DNA of 64,000 nt from Sporosarcina sp. FSL K6-1522. GTDB taxonomy: Bacteria; Bacillota; Bacilli; Bacillales_A; Planococcaceae. The position numbers and the translations under genes were made by a program. This document shows, one piece after another, positions 8,880 through 17,534 of the stretch. Position 1 is the stretch's first letter. Each line of letters opens with the position of its first letter. The notes beneath the pieces were generated by a model. That model saw only the letters and a list, made by a program, of their open reading frames with translations, searched no databases and had not been told where the DNA came from. The stretch spans positions 310,001 through 374,000 of the forward strand of contig NZ_CP152019.1 in assembly GCF_038622445.1 (NCBI RefSeq). Reading direction: 5' to 3'.

Positions 8880-9004
8880 AGTCGCTACATATCCACTGTT
8901 AATTATGCCACCGCATAATTGCTGTTCCCTAAAAAGCCCGTTGCATGCGCAAAGAGCAAGGAAATGATGTAAAAGTGGACAGACTAATCCTGTTTTCCGT
9001 TTAA

Positions 9005-9108
9005 ATCAATTACGCCTTGGCGTAGTTGCGTCCGGATTTTTTTCGAGTGAGCTCGAAAAGCTCCCCAAAAAATCCGTGACATCCGCCGGAGGCTTTATCT
9101 GAAATTCA
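9005..9108. repeat. Dispersed ATCAATTACGCC repeat inside the ABC-F leader
   Basis: Contains the palindrome ATTACGCCTTGGCGTAGT, then GTGACATCCGCCGGAGGCTT, both shared with 49626-49776. It also carries its own hairpins (for example CGAGTGAGCTCG). It makes up part of the leader of the ABC-F transcript, so it will be transcribed. Confidence 0.6.
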
Positions 9109-9118
9109 GATAAAAAAT

Positions 9119-9166
9119 TCAATTTCTCGGAATCAAAGAATTAGTACTCCATCGTCCACCCATCAT
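9119..9166 (-). CDS. Putative 15-aa leader peptide of the ABC-F gene
   Basis: ATG at 9166, preceded by a purine-rich AAGAGGAAGGA site and about 17 nt after the predicted transcription start; reads MMGGRWSTNSLIPRN then TGA. Short leader peptides in this place let a drug-stalled ribosome change leader folding and open a downstream terminator (known for erm, cat and several ABC-F genes). No homology is claimed; the support is the SD, the position and the downstream attenuator. Confidence 0.5.
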   Translation of the reverse strand: MMGGRWSTNSLIPRN

Positions 9167-9189
9167 TCCTTCCTCTTAAAGTTATGGAT

Positions 9190-9218
9190 AGTATAACATG
9201 CTATTCAGTCTATTGAAA
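9190..9218 (-). promoter_or_regulatory. Promoter of the ABC-F gene
   Basis: Minus strand TTTCAA (9218-9213), 17-bp spacer, TATACT (9195-9190) with an extended TG motif. Predicted start near 9183 gives a leader of about 360 nt. Confidence 0.65.
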
Positions 9219-9334
9219 CAAAAGTACAGGACACCTTGACATCGCGCACTCTAGAAAGGAGCACAATGACCTATTACTACGTTAGCAAGTAAATCAATCA
9301 CAATCGCTTCCCACGCAGGTACCCTATCAGTCTG

Positions 9335-9865
9335 TCATTTATTCATTTGCGCAAGGAAATCCCCCAGTGGGTCCATTTCATCCGCTTCTTCAGCAAGCTT
9401 ACTCTGTGTTTCTTGCACTTGCTGCCAATCGAAACCGTCGAGGTCATCATCATTCACAACCACACGAATTGGACGTTCTTCAAGAACCTCCGTTTCCTCA
9501 GGAAAATGAAAGGTTTCTTCATCCACTACAGTCTGGCTATTCAGTGATGCCAAGAGAGTCGCCGTGCGAACGGGATCGGCTAGTAGCTGATAGACGACGC
9601 TTCCTAGGAGCGCCTCCGAATGCTCGTGCTTCAGCCAATCTCGTTGCGCTTTCGTTAGCCCCTTTGGCAATGGTATCGTGATCGCTTCTCTATGCTTTAA
9701 AAGTGAGTCATTGACACCATCGATAACAAATTCGGCAATTTTACTGGAAAAGTTGCGCCGTTCGACTTCTTTTAACTGTTGCAACTGCTTTAATACATGG
9801 TCAGATGTATCGGATGGGATACGAAATGTAATTGGCTGCCCTCTTTTTATTCCTGTTTCTGCCAC
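9335..9865 (-). CDS. parR: ParR-like centromere-binding protein
   Basis: 176 aa, small, highly charged. The N-terminal 50 residues (ITFRIPSDTSDHVLKQL onward) look like a ribbon-helix-helix strand-helix-helix, the fold of ParR-type adaptors; the C-terminal third is acidic (DDDLDGFDWQQ near 140) and could contact filament ends. It starts at GTG 9865, 11 bp after the parM stop, with a weak AGGGTGAT site, and nothing follows it in the operon. Gene order repeats-parM-parR is that of type II plasmid partition systems. I do not recognise the protein by sequence alone; the assignment rests on context, size and the RHH-like start. Confidence 0.72.
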   Translation of the reverse strand: MAETGIKRGQPITFRIPSDTSDHVLKQLQQLKEVERRNFSSKIAEFVIDGVNDSLLKHREAITIPLPKGLTKAQRDWLKHEHSEALLGSVVYQLLADPVRTATLLASLNSQTVVDEETFHFPEETEVLEERPIRVVVNDDDLDGFDWQQVQETQSKLAEEADEMDPLGDFLAQMNK

Positions 9866-9876
9866 AAGCTATCACC

Positions 9877-11055
9877 CTACTTTGCTTTCACCAGTTTCTC
9901 TTCTTGCTGGTGCACTTGTTGATTTTTTTTGGCGAAATCTGAAATTAATTTATAATACGCATTGGCCATCATCCAAACACTTTCTTTTTCATCCTCAAAG
10001 AAGTCGATGTTGTAGCCATCTAAACTATTATTGAGCGCTTTCAAATAGTCTTTCAAGACAAGTGAGCCACCGCCGATGAAATAGCAAATTTCCGATTGCG
10101 AGTTACGCTGCCAAACGTTGCGTAAATGACGATATTGCTTTTTCGCTAAGTCCAACAACACACGATCTACAATCTCATGAACGCTTGTCCGACTCCCTTT
10201 TACCATAATATGATTACGATTACTTTTGCGTGTAATGATTTCGACAACATCTAAACGGCTGTCTAGCTCCACACCATGCCGCGCATAAATTTCTTCACGA
10301 ATAGTATCCAATGACTCCGAAACGCCTAAATTGAAGCCCTGCGCCTTGTCGTCATCCACTTTGCGATTTTTAATAACCGCCACATCGGTCGATAACCCAC
10401 CAATATCTTGGATTAAAATCCGCTTATCAATCAGTTCTTTATTAATAATATTTAACTGGTTGTCCATCACGAGGTTAATGAACGCCGCAAAGCCTTCCGG
10501 ATACACCTTCACTTCTTCAAACTTAATATTCACTTTCACCCCTTGGTATTTGGGCGTCACTAAAAACTCGACTTGGTGAACAGATCCAAGCAATTGCGAA
10601 CGGTAACCCACGTCCTTGCCTTCTTTTACTTCCCTTAACGGTAGCCCTGTGCCAAGTGTATACGTAGCTTCTATCACATTATTTGAACGTTTAAATACGG
10701 CTTTATTTTCATCGCGCGCTGCATCTAATGCCAGCGCCGCAAATAGCATGACCAAGGTTTGATCCTCTTCAGACTTATTGCTGCCTGGATCTAACTCCGT
10801 GGAGTTCACGCTTTTTGTTGCCAAATTCCCAACACGGTAAATGCGATTGTTATCGTTTAAGATCGGAGAGTGTAAACGGAGATGAATGCCATCTGTAGGC
10901 TCTTGGTTGTTTAATTCTTCAATACCGATAATCGGGCGATCTGCAATATCCTGAGCAATCACGTTCGGGATATTAAGCTCGAATTCTAACTTACCAAAAA
11001 TTGCTTTCAACGAATCGTTTCCTACATCAATTGCTGCAATACGAGTTTCCGCCAA
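9877..11055 (-). CDS. parM: ParM/StbA-family actin-like ATPase
   Basis: About 392 aa actin-like protein of the plasmid-segregation ParM/StbA class. Actin-fold nucleotide motifs are in order: phosphate-1 AAIDVGNDSLKAIFGK (residues 7-22), phosphate-2 IQDIGGLSTDVAVI in the middle, and the adenosine motif CYFIGGGSLVL near residue 333. ParM filaments push plasmid copies apart through ParR bound to parC. The best start is TTG 11055 (M A E T R I...), 9 bases after GAGGAGG; the ATGs at 11064 and 11073 overlap that SD. A promoter and a phased repeat array lie upstream. Neighbours are chromosomal-type genes, so this is either a domesticated system or a relic of an integrated plasmid or phage. Confidence 0.88.
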   Translation of the reverse strand: MAETRIAAIDVGNDSLKAIFGKLEFELNIPNVIAQDIADRPIIGIEELNNQEPTDGIHLRLHSPILNDNNRIYRVGNLATKSVNSTELDPGSNKSEEDQTLVMLFAALALDAARDENKAVFKRSNNVIEATYTLGTGLPLREVKEGKDVGYRSQLLGSVHQVEFLVTPKYQGVKVNIKFEEVKVYPEGFAAFINLVMDNQLNIINKELIDKRILIQDIGGLSTDVAVIKNRKVDDDKAQGFNLGVSESLDTIREEIYARHGVELDSRLDVVEIITRKSNRNHIMVKGSRTSVHEIVDRVLLDLAKKQYRHLRNVWQRNSQSEICYFIGGGSLVLKDYLKALNNSLDGYNIDFFEDEKESVWMMANAYYKLISDFAKKNQQVHQQEEKLVKAK

Positions 11056-11093
11056 AAAAATCATCCTCCTCATTATTCGATCCTGCCATTCAA

Positions 11094-11122
11094 ATATTAC
11101 TGGGATTTTGTGGATTAGTCAA
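11094..11122 (-). promoter_or_regulatory. Promoter of parM-parR
   Basis: Minus strand TTGACT (11122-11117), 17-bp spacer, TAATAT (11099-11094). It lies between the repeat array and parM, so ParR spreading on the array could repress it, as in plasmid R1. Confidence 0.65.
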
Positions 11123-11176
11123 TCTATTCTGTCAATGTTTACATAGATGTAATATTGTATCTAAAATCGTAAACTT

Positions 11177-11313
11177 GTGTACATACGCGTATACCTAAGT
11201 AAATGCTGAATGTGTACATGATTGTACACTTGTATACGCTAATGTGTACCGATGTATACAATTACGTGTACATCACTGCGATAAACGTATACATATATCG
11301 CAATCATGTATAC
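11177..11313. repeat. Candidate parC centromere: about ten phased GTRTAC repeats
   Basis: Ten GTGTAC/GTATAC/TTGTAC words occur in 137 bp; the C of each TAC falls at 11182, 11194, 11217, 11227, 11237, 11249, 11259, 11271, 11292 and 11313. Steps are 10-12 or 21-23 bp, that is one or two helical turns, so all copies face the same side of the DNA. A further GTTTAC lies at 11137. Such phased iterons next to parM are the expected ParR loading site. Confidence 0.75.
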
Positions 11314-11508
11314 ATCGATAAACGATCGTAAGATACCTCTCCCCCCCTACCAACCATCGAATAAATCTCCCAATCTAATAGATACTTCCTAACGCATATG
11401 AATGCTTTAATTATTTCCAGAATTGGTAGAATAAAAAGACTCCTAAACAAGAAACAACTAGCTGCGCAGAAGGCCCGCTACCTACCAGTACAAAGGGAAA
11501 AGTACATG

Positions 11509-11798
11509 TTGACACCTCTATTTTTCTCTGCTAAATTTACATCTAATCAATTAAAGTCGAGGACGAGGAAAAGGACAAAAAGAACGCTGTTTTTAAACAT
11601 ATCGACTAGCGTCGATGAATAGCTCTTATCCCAAAATCCCCTCCGAGATGCAAAGCTAGCGTTTAGCAAGCTGCGACAGCTTTCCACCGTTATATTGGAA
11701 TACATATGGTAGATGCATAACTTTACTTTTGAAAAAACACCAAAATATGGATGATGTTACGCATACAAACTCGTCCCTTTGTTGAGGGGCGGTTTTTT
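11509..11798 (+). ncRNA. Possible small RNA or yitT leader
   Basis: TTGACA (11509-11514), 17-bp spacer, TAAATT (11532-11537), then about 230 nt without a convincing ORF, ending in the hairpin CGTCCCT/AGGGGCG (11772-11791) plus TTTTTT. This could be a free small RNA or an attenuated leader of the YitT gene starting 82 bp later. I recognise no known RNA family in it. The rest of 11314-11880 shows nothing else. Confidence 0.35.
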
Positions 11799-11879
11799 AT
11801 TTATCATAATCAGCTAGAGATCCGTTTATCCGATTTTCGTCACCCTTTCGCATTTTTTTTAAAAGGAGACTCACTATTC

Positions 11880-12686
11880 ATGAAAAACTTAATTGTCGTC
11901 ATTGGTTCGCTCATCATTGCCTTTGCATTTAACTGTTTTCTTGTACCATTCGGAATCTTGAGTAGTGGAATTAGCGGGATTGCGATTTTACTCGGGCTCA
12001 TCACTCCTTTTAACACAGGTGCGTTGAATCTCGTACTGAACCTACCTTTAATTGTTTTAGGCTACTATAAACTCGGTAAAACGATTACCATCAACACGAT
12101 GGTTTGTGTCGCTTCACTCTCGACCTTTTTATATGTAGTCCCTGTCGTCGCTCTTACAGACAACATCATGCTATCCACAGTGTTCGGTGGCGGAATTGGT
12201 GGTCTTGGCGTTGGTCTTATCCTAAAATACTCGGGAACTTCCGGCGGTTTAGATATTATCGCGATTATCGTTTCCAGAACAACATCTTTCAGTGTCGGCC
12301 TTCTCCTCACGGCTATGAATGGCGTCATTGTCCTACTATCAGGCTTTGTATTTGACTGGGAAATCGCATTATATACGATGCTTTCTATCTATATCACAGG
12401 TAAAATGATCGATACGATCTTCACTGATCACGTCAAATTGACGATGCAAATTGTCACGACAAAAGGTGACTTAATCCGCAATGAGCTACTGGGGTCCATC
12501 TATCGTGGAATTACGATTACAGAGGGCTACGGGGGCTATACGCAGGAGAAGAAGGACATTTTAATGATGGTCGTCACACGCTATGAAACGTTGCATGTGA
12601 AAAAGATTGCGCGTAAGCATGACGAAGATGCGTTTATTAACATTTATGAAACCGTTGAGGTGGATGGGAAGTTTCATGTGAATTAA
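11880..12686 (+). CDS. YitT family membrane protein (DUF161/DUF2179)
   Basis: 268 aa. N-terminal part holds five or six hydrophobic helices (YitT_membrane, residues about 1-180) with the family stretch NCFLVPFGILSSGISGIA and GTSGGLDIIA; the C-terminal soluble DUF2179 domain (about 200-260) includes RGITITEGYGGYTQEKKDIL. Function of the family is unknown; B. subtilis has several paralogues (YpjC, YqfU, YvjA, YitT). ATG 11880 is chosen because AAAAGGAGA lies upstream and the protein then begins at the first membrane helix; the open frame extends further upstream through the terminator-like hairpin, which is unlikely to be coding. Confidence 0.9.
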   Translation: MKNLIVVIGSLIIAFAFNCFLVPFGILSSGISGIAILLGLITPFNTGALNLVLNLPLIVLGYYKLGKTITINTMVCVASLSTFLYVVPVVALTDNIMLSTVFGGGIGGLGVGLILKYSGTSGGLDIIAIIVSRTTSFSVGLLLTAMNGVIVLLSGFVFDWEIALYTMLSIYITGKMIDTIFTDHVKLTMQIVTTKGDLIRNELLGSIYRGITITEGYGGYTQEKKDILMMVVTRYETLHVKKIARKHDEDAFINIYETVEVDGKFHVN

Positions 12687-12729
12687 ATACCCCTTAACCT
12701 CTCATTTCCAACTATTCAATTTATCAAAA

Positions 12730-12776
12730 AGGCACCTGATTTAAAACAGCACAATGTTGTTTCAAATCAGGTGCCT
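12730..12776 (+). terminator. Hairpin terminator after yitT
   Basis: AGGCACCTGATTT (12730-12742) pairs perfectly with AAATCAGGTGCCT (12764-12776), with a nested AAACA/TGTTT stem in the loop. T-rich sequence follows. From here to 13028 there is no clear gene; see rejected notes for a short reading on the minus strand. Confidence 0.7.
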
Positions 12777-13027
12777 ACTATTTTCTTATCGATTAATAAT
12801 CACTCCTTGTTTTTTCGACAAGAAGTCCGGAAATACTTTACGAATAGATCGCAAAAATCCGCTCCCATTTATCCTCCCTGACAGCCACTGCTCATCTACC
12901 TATTTACCAATACTTAGAAGACATCGTGTCACACTTTCGATATGATAGGATACAGGTGGGAAAAGTGTATAAATAGAGTAGATGGTTTAGGCACTCGCTC
13001 TTTTCACTTTTATTTTCTAGTAAAGGA

Positions 13028-16000
13028 ATGAAATCGATCATGGTCAATCATAACCCTATGAGCCAGAGAAAGATTTTCTTAATAATTAGCTTAGTGTTTC
13101 TTGTATTAATCATTTTCCGGATTGGCTGGATCACCTATTATAAAATCCCCAACCATCCAGAGGTAGAAAATGGCGTAATTGATTTGAGGGATTGGGCATT
13201 TAGTGGCAATCAAACAATCACCCTTGATGGTGAATGGGCGTTTTATCCAAACCAGCTTTTAAAGCCTACGTCAGGACAGCTAGCAGAAACTGATTACAAC
13301 CAAAATTATATTTATTTACCAGGGAACTGGGATGCGTTTTCACATGACGATACCCCCGTTAATTATGGGACGTACCGGGTAAAAATCTTACTTCCCACTC
13401 GTAACGACCAACTATACGGGATAAGGATTAAAGATATTTCATCAGCTGCTAGTATCTATGTGGATGGAAAGCTAATTACGAAAGTGGGACATCCTACGGA
13501 ATCTGCCCATCAATATAAAAGTAAGTTGGGTACATACAAAGCTTTTTTTCGTACAGACCGTAAAGAAATCGAAATGACCATTCATGTGGCGAACTATGAA
13601 AATGCTCACGCGGGAGGTATTACACGTTCCATTAAATTAGGAACGGAAGAAGCGATAAATAAGGAAGTAAATTTATCAAAAACTATGCAATTGTTAGTAG
13701 CGATTATCCTAATCGTGCATAGCTTGTATGCTTTCGGTTTATATTTCATGAGCAAACATAAACTTCAAAAAGAACTCATTTATTTTGGTTTATTACTTAT
13801 TTTTGCTTCTTTTTCCATACTAGTAGATGAAGATAAACTATTAACTAGTGTATTACCTATCAATGCAATTTGGTCTCTTAAACTTATCTATCTATCTTTT
13901 GCTGGAACCGTGTATTTCATTCTCAAATTTATTAGGCATGTCTTTAATTTAAAAAGCCCTATTTTCCGATTACTATTCACTTTATATGGAACATTAACGC
14001 TTCTCCTAGTGATTGTTCCGTTTGAATACATCGTATATGTCGGCTATAGTATTATGCTGTTAAATGCATTTTCATATTCATATATTTTCGTCCAAGTCCT
14101 AAGAATTATTAAAAACGGCAATACGGATGCAATCTATATTTTGCTTGCTAATACTGTTAATTTATTTAATGTTTTGTGGGGTATTGCAATCAATGCAAAT
14201 ATGTTAGAAATTCCTTATTATCCGCTTGATTATTTAATCGCAATAGCCGCTTTTGCTGGTCTTCTATTTAAACGACATACACGTGTCATTCATTTAAATA
14301 TCCAACAAACGAAGGAACTGCAAAAAGCCGATAAGAAGAAAGATGAGTTTCTAGCGAACACCTCTCACGAATTGCGCAATCCGCTTCACGGAATTATTAA
14401 CATCACAGAAACTATTTTAAATGATGAAGCGGAGTCTTTAACAACGAAGAACAAGGATAATTTGAAGCTACTTGTTCGTTTAGGTAAGCAGATGTCATTT
14501 ACCCTTAACGACCTTCTCGATATTACACGATTACAGGAACAGAAAATTCGTCTATATAAAGAACATGTAAACCTACATGCAGTTACTGCTGGAGCACTCG
14601 ATATGATTCGCTTTATGACAGAAGGTAAAAGTCTGCAGTTGGATTTAAAAATCCCAACCTCTTTCCCTCTACTAGATGCCGATGAGAATCGTGTCATTCA
14701 GATTTTATTGAATATACTACATAACGCGGTTAAATTTACGAACGAAGGATCTGTGACAATAGATGCCTCTCATAAAAATGGTGTCGCAACGATTTATATT
14801 CGGGACACGGGTATCGGAATGAGCGAGGATACGCAGCAAAAGATTTTTCAACGCTATCAACAAGAAGATGCAAGTATGACATCTATGGGAAGTGGCATCG
14901 GATTGGGACTCGCCATTTGCAAACAGCTAGTAGACTTACATGGCGGGGAAATCTCCGTAGCATCTACTCTTGGTAAGGGAACTGTTTTCTCGTTTACCCT
15001 TCCACTAGCCCATGTCTCCATGGACAAAACAGCAAGCAAGTTGGAAGTCGCCTCTTCCATTCATACAGAAGAAAAGCCCAGCTCATTAGCGAATACTGCT
15101 CCTTCCACGTTCAAAACAAAGGATAATAAGGCGAAAATAATAGTCGTAGACGATGACCCTGTTAACTTACGAATTTTAACAACGATGTTAGACTTAGAAT
15201 ATGAAGTCATCACAGCAACAAATGGGAGAGATGCATTAGCACTAATTGATACGGGCGAATGGGATTTAGTTATCTCCGACGTCATGATGCCCCATATGTC
15301 AGGCTACGAATTAACACAAATGATCCGGAAGCAATTTACCATTTCAGAATTACCGATTTTACTGCTCACTGCACGCAACCAACTTGAAGACATCAATGCA
15401 GGGTTTCTTTCCGGCGCGAATGATTATGTTGCAAAACCAATGGATGCATTGGAACTAAAATCCCGCGTGAAGGCATTAACCAATTTAAAACAATCCATCC
15501 ATGAGCAACTTCGAATGGAAGCGGCTTTGCTTCAAGCACAAATACAGCCGCATTTTTTATTCAACACCTTAAATACCATTGCATCCCTAGCCGAAATCGA
15601 TCCCGCACGAATGATTGAGCTACTTCGCGAGTTCGGGAATTATTTACAGAGAAGCTTTGATGTTCATAATACACAGACCCTTATTCAGTTAGAAGATGAA
15701 CTACATCTGACCCGTTCGTACTTATTTATCGAAAAAGAACGATTTGGCAAACGGCTGCATATCGAATGGGAAATCGATCATGATACAGATGTACAAATTC
15801 CCCCATTGTCGATTCAACCCATCGTCGAAAATGCAGTGAGACACGGCGTTCTTAAACGCATAAAAGGCGGAACCATTCGTATTCAAATAAAAGTCTACGA
15901 AACATACACTGAAATCACAATCAGCGACGACGGTGTGGGAATGGAGCCAGAACGATTACAAGAAATTCTTACAAGCGAGGCTAGTGCAATCGGTGGCATC

Positions 16001-16108
16001 GGTATCGCAAATACCAATCGGCGGTTAAAGAAATTGTATGGAAAAGGGTTAGAGATTGTAAGTGTGATTGACGAGGGGACTACCATGAAATTTCAGATTC
16101 CTAGGTGA
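13028..16108 (+). CDS. Hybrid double-kinase sensor with 7TMR-DISM input
   Basis: 1026-aa membrane sensor. Order: signal-anchor helix (about 14-34), an extracytoplasmic jelly-roll of the DISM/sugar-binding type (about 45-210, with TLDGEWAFYP), seven hydrophobic helices (about 215-415), HisKA with His447 in NTSHELRNPL, HATPase with N box LHNAVKFT and GSGIGLGLAI, a receiver with Asp751 in ISDVMMP, then a second LytS-type kinase module with His842 in QPHFLFN and its own ATPase (PIVENAVRHG). The receiver between two kinases suggests internal phosphorelay. No response regulator is adjacent. A 1021-aa paralogue of identical architecture sits at 46540-49605. ATG 13028 abuts the SD AAAGGA; ATG 13040 is an equally good start. 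Confidence 0.92.
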   Translation: MKSIMVNHNPMSQRKIFLIISLVFLVLIIFRIGWITYYKIPNHPEVENGVIDLRDWAFSGNQTITLDGEWAFYPNQLLKPTSGQLAETDYNQNYIYLPGNWDAFSHDDTPVNYGTYRVKILLPTRNDQLYGIRIKDISSAASIYVDGKLITKVGHPTESAHQYKSKLGTYKAFFRTDRKEIEMTIHVANYENAHAGGITRSIKLGTEEAINKEVNLSKTMQLLVAIILIVHSLYAFGLYFMSKHKLQKELIYFGLLLIFASFSILVDEDKLLTSVLPINAIWSLKLIYLSFAGTVYFILKFIRHVFNLKSPIFRLLFTLYGTLTLLLVIVPFEYIVYVGYSIMLLNAFSYSYIFVQVLRIIKNGNTDAIYILLANTVNLFNVLWGIAINANMLEIPYYPLDYLIAIAAFAGLLFKRHTRVIHLNIQQTKELQKADKKKDEFLANTSHELRNPLHGIINITETILNDEAESLTTKNKDNLKLLVRLGKQMSFTLNDLLDITRLQEQKIRLYKEHVNLHAVTAGALDMIRFMTEGKSLQLDLKIPTSFPLLDADENRVIQILLNILHNAVKFTNEGSVTIDASHKNGVATIYIRDTGIGMSEDTQQKIFQRYQQEDASMTSMGSGIGLGLAICKQLVDLHGGEISVASTLGKGTVFSFTLPLAHVSMDKTASKLEVASSIHTEEKPSSLANTAPSTFKTKDNKAKIIVVDDDPVNLRILTTMLDLEYEVITATNGRDALALIDTGEWDLVISDVMMPHMSGYELTQMIRKQFTISELPILLLTARNQLEDINAGFLSGANDYVAKPMDALELKSRVKALTNLKQSIHEQLRMEAALLQAQIQPHFLFNTLNTIASLAEIDPARMIELLREFGNYLQRSFDVHNTQTLIQLEDELHLTRSYLFIEKERFGKRLHIEWEIDHDTDVQIPPLSIQPIVENAVRHGVLKRIKGGTIRIQIKVYETYTEITISDDGVGMEPERLQEILTSEASAIGGIGIANTNRRLKKLYGKGLEIVSVIDEGTTMKFQIPR

Positions 16109-16133
16109 ATTGATGATAAAAGGAGAGGCTAAC

Positions 16134-16898
16134 ATGACTACAAACATATTCGTAAACACTGACAAATTCATTGCAGGGATGACCATGAAAAACGTAGCCA
16201 AGCTTGAACACAACAACATGGCGCTCCACGTCTGTGAAAATACTGCGCATGTCGTGGATAACCGCCAGCAACTGGCCGATTTCTTACAGTGTGAATTGAA
16301 CAACTTCGTCTGCGCCTATCAAACCCACAGCGCCCATTTCCACCAGGTCACACTAGCCGACAAAGGGCGAGGCGCCAAGCAACTAGAGACCGCCATTGTG
16401 GATACAGACGCGCTCTACACGTACGAACCTGATATCGTCTTGTGTACCTTCACGGCCGACTGTGTCCCTGTCATTTTTCACAATAAAATCAATGGCCTCA
16501 TCGGTGTCGTTCACTCTGGATGGCAAGGCACAGTCAAAGAGATCACGTTGAAATTATTTGAGCATTTAACACAAGTTGAACAGTGCAATCCAAGCGATTT
16601 CCACGTCCAAATTGGTGCTGCACTGAGCCAAGAAAAGTTTGAAGTTGATGAAGATGTCTATATGAAATTCAAAGACCTTGGTTATGCGGATGATTTTATG
16701 TACTACAATGATCAAACCCACAAATATCATATCGATAATCAGCTAACGGTAAAAAAGCAATGTGAGTTAGCAGGGATTCCTGCAGAGCAAATCACGCTGG
16801 ATCGAACGTGTACGTATGTAAGCGAAGAGGGATTTTCTTATCGCGAAGACCGGAAATGCGGTCGGCATTTAGGGTTTATTGTGCGGAAAGCGGATTGA
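16134..16898 (+). CDS. pgeF: PgeF-type laccase-domain protein (YfiH family)
   Basis: 254 aa, single-domain protein of the multicopper polyphenol oxidase/YfiH family. Conserved metal-site residues are visible: the His in AYQTHSAHF, Cys in FTADCVP and His in VVHSGWQGTV. Members have been shown to act as peptidoglycan editing factors (cleaving L-Ser-containing muropeptide precursors) and as purine nucleoside phosphorylases/adenosine deaminases. ATG 16134 has AAAGGAGAGG 7 bases upstream; the earlier in-frame start at 16110 has none. It follows the sensor kinase by 25 bp and may share its transcript, ending at the strong hairpin at 16911. Confidence 0.88.
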   Translation: MTTNIFVNTDKFIAGMTMKNVAKLEHNNMALHVCENTAHVVDNRQQLADFLQCELNNFVCAYQTHSAHFHQVTLADKGRGAKQLETAIVDTDALYTYEPDIVLCTFTADCVPVIFHNKINGLIGVVHSGWQGTVKEITLKLFEHLTQVEQCNPSDFHVQIGAALSQEKFEVDEDVYMKFKDLGYADDFMYYNDQTHKYHIDNQLTVKKQCELAGIPAEQITLDRTCTYVSEEGFSYREDRKCGRHLGFIVRKAD

Positions 16899-16910
16899 TT
16901 ATATGTGGAT

Positions 16911-16957
16911 AAAAACAGTGCCTGTTCAGCATAAGTGTGACAGGCACTGTCCGTTTT
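16911..16957. terminator. Bidirectional terminator between pgeF and a convergent gene
   Basis: ACAGTGCCTGT (16915-16925) pairs perfectly with ACAGGCACTGT (16940-16950); A-run on the left and T-run on the right make it usable from both sides. Confidence 0.85.
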
Positions 16958-16964
16958 TGTACAT

Positions 16965-17408
16965 CTAGCCTTCCTCCTCTCTTTTCCTTTTGAGTTCTCT
17001 TCTACGTTTCTTCAATTCCCTTTCATTCACTTCCCAATTGATGATGACGTCCTTCAAGTCTTCAAAAGCGAGTAAATACTGATAAATTTCCTCCGAGAAA
17101 ATGCCGTCTGAACCTTCCAATCTGTCATATTCATGAAATTCATATACAAGGGAGTCTAGATTTTCAACTAATTCTTCTTTACGAGGACCCCCAAATAACC
17201 AGTACCCATAAAGGTCGTCTTCATAATTTTTCATCCACTCGATATACTCGAACCGCACCGCTTCATAGTCATCCATATATGGATGGTCATAATCATTAGA
17301 AGAGTCCTCGTATGCCTCATAACAATCATCTGAACAGAATAATATGCCTTCACTATTTACTCGCCTCTCAATGCCCGGCTTCCTTCTACAAACTTTACAT
17401 CGCTTCAT
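16965..17408 (-). CDS. Small cysteine-motif protein of unknown function
   Basis: 147 aa. The first 35 residues form a treble-clef-like metal site: CKVC, then CSDDC about 20 residues later (MYM/HIT-type spacing). The rest is acidic and aromatic-rich helical sequence ending in a basic run (KKRRRELKRKREEEG). I do not recognise the family. ATG 17408 is chosen: GGGAGG lies 8 bases upstream, while the longer frame from 17438 lacks one. A different 126-aa protein with the same CxxC...CSxxC pairing is at 36526-36906. Confidence 0.7.
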   Translation of the reverse strand: MKRCKVCRRKPGIERRVNSEGILFCSDDCYEAYEDSSNDYDHPYMDDYEAVRFEYIEWMKNYEDDLYGYWLFGGPRKEELVENLDSLVYEFHEYDRLEGSDGIFSEEIYQYLLAFEDLKDVIINWEVNERELKKRRRELKRKREEEG

Positions 17409-17478
17409 TTTAGCGTCCTCCCTTCTTTCATTACACAAATACCATACATGCGGCTATTTTACTTTTCTACGCTATGCC

Positions 17479-17513
17479 AAAAACGACAAAGGATGGGCTC
17501 CCTTGCCGTTTTT
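17479..17513 (-). terminator. Terminator after the EamA transporter gene
   Basis: Minus strand AAAACGGCAAGGG...CCTTTGTCGTTTT stem followed by T residues, between the stop at 17535 and the next gene. Confidence 0.65.
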
Positions 17514-17534
17514 ATGATTCAACAACCCTTTATC

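Noticed and set aside
9266..9292. 8-codon ORF with a perfect AAAGGAG site (ATG 9266)
   Set aside because: A good SD, but no usable promoter with a -10 box and nothing downstream on the plus strand to regulate; too short to support.
11398..11622. 74-aa open frame on the plus strand
   Set aside because: No SD, its composition is not protein-like, and it contains a likely promoter; chance open frame.
12780..12860. Minus-strand reading SGFLRSIRKVFPDFLSKKQ near 12780-12860
   Set aside because: Looks somewhat protein-like, possibly a gene-end relic, but is too short and without a recognised family to list as a feature.
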